Below, piece after piece: positions 15,737 to 24,072 of a DNA stretch of 64,000 bases. How positions within the stretch are numbered: position 1 is the first letter of the stretch; each line of letters starts with the position of its first letter. The DNA is taken from contig CAZHOJ010000006.1 of NCBI GenBank assembly GCA_964534125.1, positions 1 to 64,000 on the forward strand, written 5' to 3'. The translations under genes and the position numbers were made by a program. The notes under the pieces are model-generated. The model searched no databases. It worked only from the letters and a program-made list of their open reading frames with translations, and was not told where the DNA came from. Source of the DNA: 2-02-FULL-55-14 sp964534125. Its GTDB lineage: Bacteria > Bacteroidota > Ignavibacteria > UBA10030.

Positions 15737-17584
15737 CTACTGCATAGTCCCTGCGTCCTGCTTCTTCTTCATCGCGTCCAGCATTTTCGCTTCCCTCTCC
15801 GCATCGGCGTTGTGCATGAAGTAGAAGTCCCTGAACTCCGCGAAGTCCCGTTCCATCTCCTCCCATTTTCTCTCATCGGACGATGCCAGGTAATCATCCA
15901 GGTACTTCTGGAAGTCCACAAAATCCACTTGACCCGGAAAACGTTCCTTCAGCGTGTTCATCAGGGCGCTGTCGTAGGTGTACATCTCTGCATACCATCC
16001 GTCGTAGGGCAACGCGAACCGCACGAGCCTGAACGCCGCCATGTCCGCCGGCGGCTCGCCCATGATGAACGAGAAATGGACCCGCCGCTGGATGAGGTAT
16101 CCGTACGGAGCGGCCTTCTCGTGGCCGATGCGTCCACGCTCACTGATGGGCAAACGAGCGATGAACGGGTCTGTCAGTCCCCAGTTCTCGATCACGTCGG
16201 TGGCCTGCGAGGCATACGCCAGGCTCGCCTGCCCTTTGATGAGGATCCTCACCGTCAGTCCGTTAAAATATCCGTGCAGCTTTTCCCCGACAGCGCGAAG
16301 CATCCCTATCGCATCGGTCCCGTCCCGGGCGAGGGGCCGCGTCCAGTAGGCATGTTCATCGATGATGCCCGAACTTCCATCGCCGAGGACCATCTCCCCC
16401 AATTCTGATCGTGAGAACAGTTTTTCGCGGTTCCAGCCGTCGACAGTGCCGACCAGCAGCGGAATGATCAGCAGTGCGGGCCACAGAAGCCTGCGTCGCT
16501 CCCGGATAAGGGCACGCATTGCCGCCTCTGCCGAAAGGTAGAGCAGCGGCACCACCGGTACCATGAACCGCGCGTACATGAAATCGCCGCCGACACGGAC
16601 GACAAAGAGGAGAGTGTAGACGACGGACAACAGAAGACAGACGACGGACAACGAGAGCGATCGGTCGGCGAAGATTGATGCCAGGGCTGCCCGGAATGGC
16701 CTCTTTCCGCTGAATGCAATGGGCAACGCCAGGAACGCAGCCAGGACGGCCATCGTCGACGGATATCCTTTGACGAACATCCAGGCGTAGGTCAATCCCT
16801 GTGCGATATGTGCCCCACCACCGGACTTCGCGTAGTAGGTGTTGGGAAGAAGGTCTCCGTAGTAGAAGACTTTCCAGACCGCATACGGGATGAAGATGAG
16901 CGAGGGGAGAGCGAACTGAAGCAGCCGTGTCCGGACCTCTGCACCGCCGGACCCGCGCGACCATTCGCGTGCGATGACGATGAGCCCCATCGTGATGAGG
17001 AAGAGGATGCCGTCAGGGCGGGTAAGCGTGGCCAGGACCAGCAGAGCTCCTGTCGTGAGGAGTCTCGCCCTTTCACCGATATCCGGAACGCTGAAGACGA
17101 CGACAGCGGCAGCGACCAGGAATGTAAAAAGGGCCGTTTCGAGGCCGCTCGTTGCCCACACGGCCGCATCATAGTGCAGGGCCACGGCGGCTGCAGCGAC
17201 CGGAAGGGCATTCGATGCGCGTCCCGCCATCCGCCACGACGCATAGACCATCGTTGCGAGCAACAGACCCTGGGATACGATGCCGAAGAGCGTGCTCCCC
17301 GAGACCATGTCGAACCCGAGCCAGCGCCATCCGCTCAGAAGAAGCAGCCACAGCGGATGGGTATACCCCTCGACGTACTCTCCGGGATTATAGACGAGCC
17401 CGTGGCCGGCGAACCATTGGTCGATGTATCGGAAAGTGATGAAGATGTCGTCCGAAAGCCACCGAAGCGCGCTCGCGCGCTGCACGCCTTCAATGATGAC
17501 CAGGCTGCCGAGCAGAAGGAATGGTGCGGCTGTGAGGGCCGCATCAGCGCCGAGGAACGATCGGAGGTATCGGATGGTGCGCAC
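15737..17584 (-). CDS. Polytopic GT-C-type glycosyltransferase
   Basis: 615 residues with about ten membrane helices over residues 15-420 and a hydrophilic C-terminal domain. The first loop carries LSDDIFITFRYIDQWFAGHG (Asp45/Asp46) and GLVYNPGEYVEGYTHPLWLL. This DD...R...GHGLVxNPGExVEGYT signature is shared with polyprenyl-phosphate-sugar-dependent GT-C enzymes such as the AftB/ZomB-like group. It probably adds a sugar to a surface glycan on the periplasmic side; donor and acceptor are unknown. Residues around 310-330 (LSLSVVCLLLSVVYTLLFVV) are encoded by a 21-bp tandem repeat. It stops beyond lptD, convergent with it. Confidence 0.75.
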   Translation of the reverse strand: MRTIRYLRSFLGADAALTAAPFLLLGSLVIIEGVQRASALRWLSDDIFITFRYIDQWFAGHGLVYNPGEYVEGYTHPLWLLLLSGWRWLGFDMVSGSTLFGIVSQGLLLATMVYASWRMAGRASNALPVAAAAVALHYDAAVWATSGLETALFTFLVAAAVVVFSVPDIGERARLLTTGALLVLATLTRPDGILFLITMGLIVIAREWSRGSGGAEVRTRLLQFALPSLIFIPYAVWKVFYYGDLLPNTYYAKSGGGAHIAQGLTYAWMFVKGYPSTMAVLAAFLALPIAFSGKRPFRAALASIFADRSLSLSVVCLLLSVVYTLLFVVRVGGDFMYARFMVPVVPLLYLSAEAAMRALIRERRRLLWPALLIIPLLVGTVDGWNREKLFSRSELGEMVLGDGSSGIIDEHAYWTRPLARDGTDAIGMLRAVGEKLHGYFNGLTVRILIKGQASLAYASQATDVIENWGLTDPFIARLPISERGRIGHEKAAPYGYLIQRRVHFSFIMGEPPADMAAFRLVRFALPYDGWYAEMYTYDSALMNTLKERFPGQVDFVDFQKYLDDYLASSDERKWEEMERDFAEFRDFYFMHNADAEREAKMLDAMKKKQDAGTMQ

Positions 17585-17601
17585 GGGATGCGGTCAGCCC
17601 G

Positions 17602-18861
17602 TCAGGCCGACTTGCGCTCCTCGTACAGATAGATAGGGTCCTTCGCGGAGAGGATCGTGTCCCTGGTGATGATGCACTTCGACACGTTACGCCGTGAGGG
17701 GAGCTGGAACATGATATCGAGCATGATCGACTCGATGATGGAGCGGAGGGCACGGGCGCCTGTCCCGCGCGTCATCGCTCTGTCAACGATGATGTTGAGG
17801 GCAGAGTCCTCGATCTCGAGCTCTACGCCTTCGAGCGCGAAGAGCTTGTGGTACTGCTTGACGAGAGCGTTCTTCGGCTGGGTCAGGATGTTCAGGAGCG
17901 CGGCCTCGTCGAGGTCCGCAAGTGTCGCGATGACCGGCAGCCGGCCGACGAACTCCGGAATGAGGCCGTACTTCAGAAGATCATCCGGCTCGACCTGCGC
18001 GAAGAGCTCGTCCCGCTTTTTCTTCTTGCCGGTCCGGATGTCAGCGCCGAATCCCATCGAATGCTGCGTGACCCTGCGTTCGATGATCTTCTCCAGACCG
18101 TCGAAGGCGCCGCCGCAGATGAACAGGATGTTCTTGGTGTTGATGTTGATAAGGCTCTGCTCGGGATGCTTCCGGCCCCCTTTGGGGGGAACGCCGGCGA
18201 CCGTCCCTTCCAGGATCTTCAGCAGCGCCTGCTGCACGCCCTCGCCCGATACATCGCGGGTGATGGATGCGCTGTCGCTCTTGCGGGCCACCTTGTCGAT
18301 CTCGTCGATGTAGACGATGCCCCTCTCCGCCTTCTCCACATTGTAGTCCGCGTTCTGGAGCAGGTAGACGAGGATGGTCTCGACGTCGTCGCCGACATAG
18401 CCCGCTTCCGTGAGCGTGGTGGCGTCCGCGATGGCGAACGGGACATCCAGGATACGGGCGAGCGTCTGGGCCAGAAGGGTCTTCCCGGTACCCGTCGGAC
18501 CCATCAGCAGGATATTGCTCTTCTCGATCTCGACATCGTCGATGGCCGGAAGCGTCTCGGACGAATCGATGCGTTTGTAGTGATTGTAGACGGCGACGGA
18601 GAGCGTGCGTTTTGCCTGGTCCTGGCCGACGACGAACTCGTCCAGGGCGTTCTTGATGTCGAGGGGGGTCAGCGATCGGTGCAGCGCCGCCTTGCGGGCG
18701 TTGATGGCGGCGATGTTGTTCTTGATGATGTCGACGGACGACGACACGCACAGGTCGCAGATGTACACATCCGGGCCCGCGATGATGCTGTTCACCTCTT
18801 CCGGCGATCTTCCGCAGAAGGAACAGGCGATCTTCTCGTTCTGTCGTGTCTTTTGGGTCAT
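17602..18861 (-). CDS. clpX: ClpX, ATP-dependent unfoldase of the ClpXP protease
   Basis: With ATG 18861 the protein has 419 residues. Its N-terminal zinc-binding domain has Cys13, Cys16, Cys35 and Cys38. Walker A GPTGTGKT, Walker B VYIDEIDK, the GYVG pore loop, the RKH loop (GGRKHPEQ) and the ClpP-docking loop (SMGFGAD) are all present, so the protein should be fully functional. It recognises tagged substrates and feeds them into ClpP. It is the third gene of tig-clpP-clpX, separated from clpP by about 180 bp, so it may also have its own promoter. The frame is open upstream to 18918, but the zinc-domain start is the better choice. Confidence 0.96.
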   Translation of the reverse strand: MTQKTRQNEKIACSFCGRSPEEVNSIIAGPDVYICDLCVSSSVDIIKNNIAAINARKAALHRSLTPLDIKNALDEFVVGQDQAKRTLSVAVYNHYKRIDSSETLPAIDDVEIEKSNILLMGPTGTGKTLLAQTLARILDVPFAIADATTLTEAGYVGDDVETILVYLLQNADYNVEKAERGIVYIDEIDKVARKSDSASITRDVSGEGVQQALLKILEGTVAGVPPKGGRKHPEQSLININTKNILFICGGAFDGLEKIIERRVTQHSMGFGADIRTGKKKKRDELFAQVEPDDLLKYGLIPEFVGRLPVIATLADLDEAALLNILTQPKNALVKQYHKLFALEGVELEIEDSALNIIVDRAMTRGTGARALRSIIESIMLDIMFQLPSRRNVSKCIITRDTILSAKDPIYLYEERKSA

Positions 18862-19042
18862 GTGCCGATGTGTGGACTGGGGCTTATGAAAGTTTCTCGC
18901 AACGGCCGCAACGGTCAACGCAGGTCATGCAGTGAACGGACGCGACGTTCTTGTTCAAACACCTTTTTCCTTTGCGGGCGCTGCATACGTCGCGAACGCC
19001 GCGCGAAACCTGCCGCGGTAGGTCTTCCACGACAGTCTGCCG

Positions 19043-19669
19043 TCAGCTCTTCTTCGTTGCGGACTCGCGCTTCACGAGGACGGTGTCGATCAGGCCGTAG
19101 GCCTTTGCCTCATCCGCTGCAAGGTACTTGTCCCTGTCCGTATCCTTCTCCACATCCTCGATGCTGCGTCCTGTGGCCTCGGCGAGGATCTGGTTGATCT
19201 TCTTCTTCGTCTTCAGGATCTCTTCCGCCTGGATGCTGATGTCGGAAGCCGTTCCCTGGACGCCGCCCCACGGCTGATGGATCATGATGCGTGCGTTGGG
19301 GAGCACCATACGCTTCCCCTTTGCGCCTCCTGCGAGCAGCACGGCGCCCATGCTGGCGGCCATACCGATGCAGATGGTGGCGACATCCGGACGAATGTAC
19401 TGCATGGTATCAAAGATGGCAAGACCGGCCGACACACTTCCGCCCGGACTATTGATGTACAGGTTGATATCCTTCTCCGCGTCCTCCGACTCGAGGAAGA
19501 GCAGCTGCGCGATGGTCAGGCTGGCGATGGTGTCATCGATCGGCGTGCCGATGAACACGATCCTGTCCTTCAGCAGGCGCGAGTAGATGTCGAAGGCCCG
19601 CTCACCGCGTCCCGTCTGCTCGACCACCATCGGTACCAGCTGATTGTACACCTCGAACTTCGTGTGCAT
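19043..19669 (-). CDS. clpP: ClpP protease subunit
   Basis: The 208-residue protein starts at ATG 19669, 6 bp beyond the tig stop. The serine-protease triad is Ser106 (GMAASMGA), His131 (MIHQPWGG) and an Asp in EKDTDRDKYLAADEA. The oxyanion-hole glycines in INSPGGSVSAG are present. It assembles as a tetradecamer that docks with ClpX. The frame runs upstream to 19924, but that extension overlaps tig and lacks ClpP character. The extra open frame is a shadow of the tig C-terminus. Confidence 0.96.
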   Translation of the reverse strand: MHTKFEVYNQLVPMVVEQTGRGERAFDIYSRLLKDRIVFIGTPIDDTIASLTIAQLLFLESEDAEKDINLYINSPGGSVSAGLAIFDTMQYIRPDVATICIGMAASMGAVLLAGGAKGKRMVLPNARIMIHQPWGGVQGTASDISIQAEEILKTKKKINQILAEATGRSIEDVEKDTDRDKYLAADEAKAYGLIDTVLVKRESATKKS

Positions 19670-19674
19670 ATCCG

Positions 19675-20961
19675 TTATCCTTTCGTTCCGGATGAGAGCT
19701 TTGAGTCCTCCACCTCCTCGACCTTCGCCTTTGCCAGGAGGGCGTCGAGCAGCTTCTCTCCCGTCAGCCGGTCCTTCACCTGATCGGAGGTCTTGTAGTA
19801 CTCGAGGAGGCGTTCCTTGTCGATGTTGATCCGCGGGGCCTCCCGCTCTGCCAGAGCAGCAAGGTCCTCGTCCGCCACAGCGATCTGTTCGGCCGTGATG
19901 AGCTCCTCCCGCAGGAGGGCCCATTTTGCCTGCGCTTCCGCATAGGTCAGGTTCTGATGCCAGAACTCGTCGTAGTTGAAGTCGTCGGGTAGTTCTTTCT
20001 TTGGATACTGCTGGGCGACATCCTTCAGCAGGCTTTCCATCACCGCCCGCACGAGCGACTCCGGCACCTCGAACTCATGCAGCTTCAGGAGCTCGTTGGT
20101 GAGGTTGTTCACCGCGGCGCGGTCGCTCTTCGTCTTCCAGTACGTCTCGAGGTCCCGCTGCAGGTCCGCGCGAAATGCCGTCACCGACGACACTTTCTCG
20201 TTGGTGATCTTCGCGACGAATGCGTCATCCAAGGCCGGGAGCCCGACCTTTTCGATCTTCTTGACGCTCAGCTTCGACCGGACGGTATGTTTGTGGTCGC
20301 CGTGGTCGTGCTCGAACTGCACCGTGTATTCGCCATTCTTTTCGGCATTCCTGAGGGCTTCTTTGAACGGCTCTTCGAGCTTCTCGTCGGCCAGATAGAA
20401 GCGGGCATCCGATGTCCGCTTGCCGATGACTGGAAGGCCTTTTTCGTCGAGGTCCTGGATGTCGACTGTCAGCACGTGCTCTTCGTCGGTCACCGCCTCG
20501 ACCTCAGATAGCCCCGCGTTCATGCGGCGCAGCCGGAGGATCTCCTCTTCGATATCTGCCTCCGTCACGGCATGTACGGGCTTTGTCACCTTGATGCCCT
20601 TGTACTTTTTCAGCTCGATCGCCGGACGCACATCGTAGCGGATCTTGAACGTGAGGGATTCCCCGCGCTTGTAATCCATGTCGAGGAGTGTCGGTTCGCC
20701 GATCGGCTTGAGGTCCTTCTCCGTGATGGCCTGTTTGTAGAACTCGGTGGCCACCGCCTGGAGGGATTCCTGCTCGATCATCTCCCCATACAGCTTGATG
20801 ACGATATCGAGCGGCGCCTTCCCCTTCCGGAAGCCCTTGATGTCGACCTTCGGCCGGTATTCGTTGTACTTCTTGTCGAAATGCGGTTTGAGCTCGGTGG
20901 CTGGGATCGTTATCTCGATCTCCCGTGCGACTGTATTCACCTCTGTAACGTTGGCTTCCAC
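19675..20961 (-). CDS. tig: Trigger factor, ribosome-associated chaperone
   Basis: 428 residues beginning at a GTG (MEANVTEVNTVAREIEITIP), with AAGGAG about 13 bp upstream. The N-terminal ribosome-binding domain has FRKGKAPLDIVIKLYG, a close match to the GFRxGKxP signature. The middle is an FKBP-like segment and the C-terminus the long helical arms of the chaperone cradle (residues 250-428). It heads the tig-clpP-clpX operon. The leader contains tRNA-Leu(TAG) and two decayed tRNA-like repeats, so tig mRNA could be made by read-through of the tRNA transcript. Confidence 0.93.
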   Translation of the reverse strand: MEANVTEVNTVAREIEITIPATELKPHFDKKYNEYRPKVDIKGFRKGKAPLDIVIKLYGEMIEQESLQAVATEFYKQAITEKDLKPIGEPTLLDMDYKRGESLTFKIRYDVRPAIELKKYKGIKVTKPVHAVTEADIEEEILRLRRMNAGLSEVEAVTDEEHVLTVDIQDLDEKGLPVIGKRTSDARFYLADEKLEEPFKEALRNAEKNGEYTVQFEHDHGDHKHTVRSKLSVKKIEKVGLPALDDAFVAKITNEKVSSVTAFRADLQRDLETYWKTKSDRAAVNNLTNELLKLHEFEVPESLVRAVMESLLKDVAQQYPKKELPDDFNYDEFWHQNLTYAEAQAKWALLREELITAEQIAVADEDLAALAEREAPRINIDKERLLEYYKTSDQVKDRLTGEKLLDALLAKAKVEEVEDSKLSSGTKG

Positions 20962-21006
20962 TCCGTCAGCTTCTCCTTTTTCCTTTTCCGTTATCCATTC
21001 TTCGTT

Positions 21007-21121
21007 GTTTCGTGGGCAGGGAAGGACTTGTCCGTCTCGTCACGCCATCAGGCGTGACGGAAACCCCCACGGGTTTCCCCACTACCTCCTCAGGCTAGCG
21101 TGTCTGCCTGACTGCCGTTTG
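21007..21121 (-). repeat. Decayed tRNA-Leu copy A (tandem 115-bp repeat)
   Basis: Read on the minus strand, the unit keeps the anticodon-arm region (CTAGCCTGAGGAGGTAG, loop CTGAGGA), a variable-arm-like GGGGAAACCCGTGGGGGTTTCC and the 3' acceptor strand ending in CCTGCCCA. The 5' acceptor strand is lost, and a palindrome CGTCACGCC-ATCA-GGCGTGACG (21038-21059) interrupts the T arm. The anticodon position would read GAG. It cannot fold as a complete tRNA. Confidence 0.65.
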
Positions 21122-21236
21122 GTTTCGTGGGCAGGGAGGGACTCGTCCGTCTCGTCACGCCATCAGGCGTGACGGAAACCCTCACGGGTTTCCCCACTAG
21201 CTCCTAAGGCTAGCGTGCCTGCCTGACTGCCGTTTG
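21122..21236 (-). repeat. Decayed tRNA-Leu copy B (tandem 115-bp repeat)
   Basis: This is the same 115-bp unit as copy A, directly adjoining the intact tRNA gene. It keeps the anticodon loop CTTAGGA (anticodon TAG) and the 3' strand CCCTCCCTGCCCA identically to the real tRNA. The same palindrome interrupts its T arm at 21153-21174. The 5' acceptor strand GGGTAGG is absent, so it is a tRNA-derived pseudogene. Confidence 0.65.
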
Positions 21237-21242
21237 GTTTCG

Positions 21243-21324
21243 TGGGCAGGGAGGGACTCGAACCCTCACGAGTTGCCTCACTGGCTCCTAAGGCCAGCGC
21301 GTCTGCCAATTCCGCCACCTACCC
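21243..21324 (-). tRNA. tRNA-Leu (anticodon TAG)
   Basis: On the minus strand the 5' acceptor GGGTAGG pairs with CCTGCCC at the 3' end, with discriminator A. The D arm contains GGCGGAATTGGCAGACGC. The anticodon stem CTGGC/GCCAG closes loop CTTAGGA with anticodon TAG. A long variable arm (type II) and the T loop GGTTCGAGTCC complete an 82-nt tRNA-Leu. CCA is not encoded. Confidence 0.95.
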
Positions 21325-21489
21325 TCGGCTTTCTTTCGAACAGCAGGCAGGCCGTTCTACAGATATGTAGATACCCAATTTTTATCCGCCGTAGTCCGGA
21401 TATCCATCAAGACGAAGGCGGGCCACCATCCGCCCATGGAGCAAGGCTTAGCTTACTAATTTGGGTCCATTTTGGTCAGGAATCAACCG

Positions 21490-21529
21490 ACGGGGAAAGC
21501 AACAAGAAGCGGGACCCGAAGGCCCCGCT
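21490..21529 (-). terminator. Intrinsic terminator of the TPR gene
   Basis: On the minus strand, AGCGGGGCC-TTCG-GGTCCCGCT forms a 9-bp stem (one G-T pair) with a stable tetraloop. CTTGTTGCTTT follows as a broken U tract. It begins about 30 bp after the stop of the TPR gene at 21561. Confidence 0.7.
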
Positions 21530-21560
21530 ATTGAAGAACGGACGCTCGAGGGGCCGCCGG

Positions 21561-23471
21561 CTATCTCACTTCACGTTGCTCCATGTTGAGGCGCTGGAGA
21601 TAGTCGACCGCTTCCTGACGCGTGGGGTCGAGCCCGATCGCGCTATTGAAATACTCCCGGGCCTTCTGGAAGTCCTTGATCGTCTGATAGGCGAGTCCGA
21701 GCTGGATGTTCGTCCGGTAGCTCTTCGCGTTGAGCGCCAGTGCGCGTTCGAAGTAGGTGATCGCCTTGCCCGGGTCGTTGTCGCCAAGGTAGGCCGTACC
21801 GAGGTTCGAGTTGATCTCCCACGTGTCATTTCCGTGGTCGAGCGCGAACGTCAGCACGTCGATCATCGGCTTGTAGTTGCCCTGCTGCAGGTACATGTTG
21901 TACGCCTCACGGTACGCGCTGACGTACAGCGTATCGATCTGATAGGCCCGCTGGAAGAAGTTGATGGCCCGGATGGGGTCGCCGCTGCGGGAATAGTACT
22001 GTCCCAGTGAATAGAAAGCATAGGCGAAGTTCGGCGCGAGGATGGTCGCTTGACGGTACCGTTCGAGCGCCTCGCCGGTGTTCCCCTGGTTCTCGAGCAC
22101 TCGTGCCTCGTCGAGGACGCGGATGACCTCGGCCGGTGCTTCTCCCATCCTGATGCGGATCAGCACCCGCATTTTGTCGTACTTAGCATTCAGGTCCGCT
22201 TCTGTACAGGTGACGAGAATGGTCTTAATCTCGTCCTCAGCCGTGTTGTACAGCCCGTAGTAGTAGTCATTCACCGCCTTCAGCATCGAATAGTACGGCT
22301 GCGTGAAGGATGCCGTGTCCTTCCGGAGGTTCGGCAGGAACTCGACGGGGAACATCGGCAGGCCTGTGCGGAAGCGCTGCTCGCACATCTTCAGGAACGT
22401 CTCGTAGGATTCGAGGATGGTGTACCGTTCCAGGCGCTCGAGGAACTCGTCCGGAATGGTCACGTTGAGCGCCGCAGCCGATGTGTCGCTGAAGTCCAGC
22501 GAGGAGAAGGCATACGCGAGCGTCTCGATCATGTACTGGTACTTGAACCCGTCCTTGCCGGTGGTGGCTCCCTGCAGGATCCACCGTGTGTTCATCTCCT
22601 CCAGGACCTGGAGCAGGGAATCGTTCACGAAGCTGATGCGCTCGATATTGCGTCGTGCCTGTTCGACAATAGGATAGATCTTCTGGTCCAGCGACCCGAT
22701 ACCCCAATCTGCACGCGGGAGAGAGTCCACAACGAATTCGAACCGGGGCCGGAAGCCCTCGACGGTCGCCATCTTGGTCTTGATGTCCCCCGGCGCAGCG
22801 ATGACCTGCGTGAACTCGGCGTCGACCGCGTCAAGATGCATCCGGAAGGCAGTCGTACGGACAGCCTTGATCTGTTCGTACTGCGGGAAGATGGTGAGCT
22901 CGGTGCGGGGGATGACCTGCCCGGCTATCGTGATGGCGTCCATGACCTGGCTGGCATTCATCGCATCGGCCATCTCGCGTGCCTTGTCGATGATGAAGGT
23001 GTAGCCCGGCCAGTACTCGCGCGGTACGCTCATCTCTGCCTGGCTCGTCTTTTCGCCCACTTTCAGCTGGACAAGGAACAATCGGTTGAGTTTGACGTCC
23101 TTCGGAAAGCCGAGCAGAATGGTCGTCGGCGGCCCGACGAGGATGTCACCCTTCCAGGCAATGGCGTGTGTATTATTGTCCTGGTAGATCTGCAGCCCGG
23201 CAAGGTTCTCCCGAACGATATCGGCATCGATGGCCCAGTCCCCGGCCGGCTTCACAAGGAAGTAGTAGTACTGACCGGCATTCACGTTGTCGCTCGTCAG
23301 GACAGTGTCCCCCTTTTGGGTCGAGAGCTGAATGGTCGCCACACGGGGGCCGCCCATACCCAGAAAGCCCGACTTCTCCTTGATCGTAAGCTGGACCGAG
23401 GGGGCCTGAGACAAGAGGAGGGTTGCGGATAGACAGCTTAGTGCGGCAATCCGGATCGTCGTTCGAATCAT
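21561..23471 (-). CDS. Exported TPR-repeat protein
   Basis: 636 residues from ATG 23471, with signal peptide (IRIAALSCLSATLLLSQAPS). The N-terminal ~150 residues include a lysine/glycine beta region (LTIKEKSGFLGMGGPRVATI) of unknown family. The C-terminal third has four or five tetratricopeptide repeats (YAFYSLGQYYSRSGDPIRAI, SNLGTAYLGDNDPGKAITYF, IQLGLAYQTIKDFQKAREYF) that typically mediate protein-protein contacts. Probably periplasmic or outer-membrane-associated. The frame extends upstream to 23558, but the signal peptide marks 23471 as the start. The role is unknown. Confidence 0.75.
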   Translation of the reverse strand: MIRTTIRIAALSCLSATLLLSQAPSVQLTIKEKSGFLGMGGPRVATIQLSTQKGDTVLTSDNVNAGQYYYFLVKPAGDWAIDADIVRENLAGLQIYQDNNTHAIAWKGDILVGPPTTILLGFPKDVKLNRLFLVQLKVGEKTSQAEMSVPREYWPGYTFIIDKAREMADAMNASQVMDAITIAGQVIPRTELTIFPQYEQIKAVRTTAFRMHLDAVDAEFTQVIAAPGDIKTKMATVEGFRPRFEFVVDSLPRADWGIGSLDQKIYPIVEQARRNIERISFVNDSLLQVLEEMNTRWILQGATTGKDGFKYQYMIETLAYAFSSLDFSDTSAAALNVTIPDEFLERLERYTILESYETFLKMCEQRFRTGLPMFPVEFLPNLRKDTASFTQPYYSMLKAVNDYYYGLYNTAEDEIKTILVTCTEADLNAKYDKMRVLIRIRMGEAPAEVIRVLDEARVLENQGNTGEALERYRQATILAPNFAYAFYSLGQYYSRSGDPIRAINFFQRAYQIDTLYVSAYREAYNMYLQQGNYKPMIDVLTFALDHGNDTWEINSNLGTAYLGDNDPGKAITYFERALALNAKSYRTNIQLGLAYQTIKDFQKAREYFNSAIGLDPTRQEAVDYLQRLNMEQREVR

Positions 23472-23697
23472 TGCGAATCCTGCCAGTTTTCGGGGGGGAC
23501 CAGAGATAAAAACGTGCAAAAAGATAGAGAAAGCGGGTCCGAGAAGCAACCAGACCATTCAGACACGCAGCATGGGTGGATGAACGTGCGGCTGGTGACG
23601 TCTGCAGAATGTCTTCGGGCCGGCCGACGTCCGTCCGGTCTGAAGCAATGATCCCCGGCTCCATGTTCATGAGGCGCGCTGGGTGCCGGGCTATTTC

Positions 23698-24069
23698 CTA
23701 TTCTTCCGGTGTCAGATGATCCGGCCGTGACTGGAACATCTTCAGCTTCTTGCGTGCCTCGGGGTGGATCATGTTCGGGTTCCATTGCGGCTGCCAGACG
23801 ATGCGCACATCGCCGTTCACAACGCCCGGCACATCCATCACCCGCTGGCGTACCTGGCTGGCGATCTGATCCGCAAGGCCGCAGCCGGGGCTCGTGAGAG
23901 TCATCTTCACGCCGACCCAATCGTCGATGATCTTCACCTGATAGATGAGCCCAAGGTCAACGACGTTGACCGGGATCTCAGGGTCGTATACGTCCCGCAG
24001 CGCCTCGAGAATGCTTTCCTCGGTCAGCTTCGGTGTCAGGTCTTCCATTCGTCCGGTTTCCATGTTCAT
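23698..24069 (-). CDS. MIP18/DUF59-family Fe-S assembly protein (SufT/PaaD-like)
   Basis: 123 residues. The DUF59 core is clear: ILEALRDVYDPEIPVNVVDLGLIY, then MTLTSPGCGLADQIASQVRQ with the conserved Cys, and VRIVWQPQWNPNMIHPEAR. Such proteins help assemble or transfer Fe-S clusters. It is the last gene of the run that begins with the porin at 27475, only 3 bp after apbE. Membership in a flavin/redox operon suggests it services a metalloprotein there, which is inference. Confidence 0.85.
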   Translation of the reverse strand: MNMETGRMEDLTPKLTEESILEALRDVYDPEIPVNVVDLGLIYQVKIIDDWVGVKMTLTSPGCGLADQIASQVRQRVMDVPGVVNGDVRIVWQPQWNPNMIHPEARKKLKMFQSRPDHLTPEE

Positions 24070-24072
24070 ACG

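Noticed and set aside
16808..17632. 274-codon frame antisense to the glycosyltransferase
   Set aside because: It opposes a well-formed membrane-protein gene and is Arg/Asp/Glu-rich without family character.
21007..21240. CRISPR-like short array
   Set aside because: Only three copies, exact 115-bp period and no alternating spacers; the units are tRNA derived.
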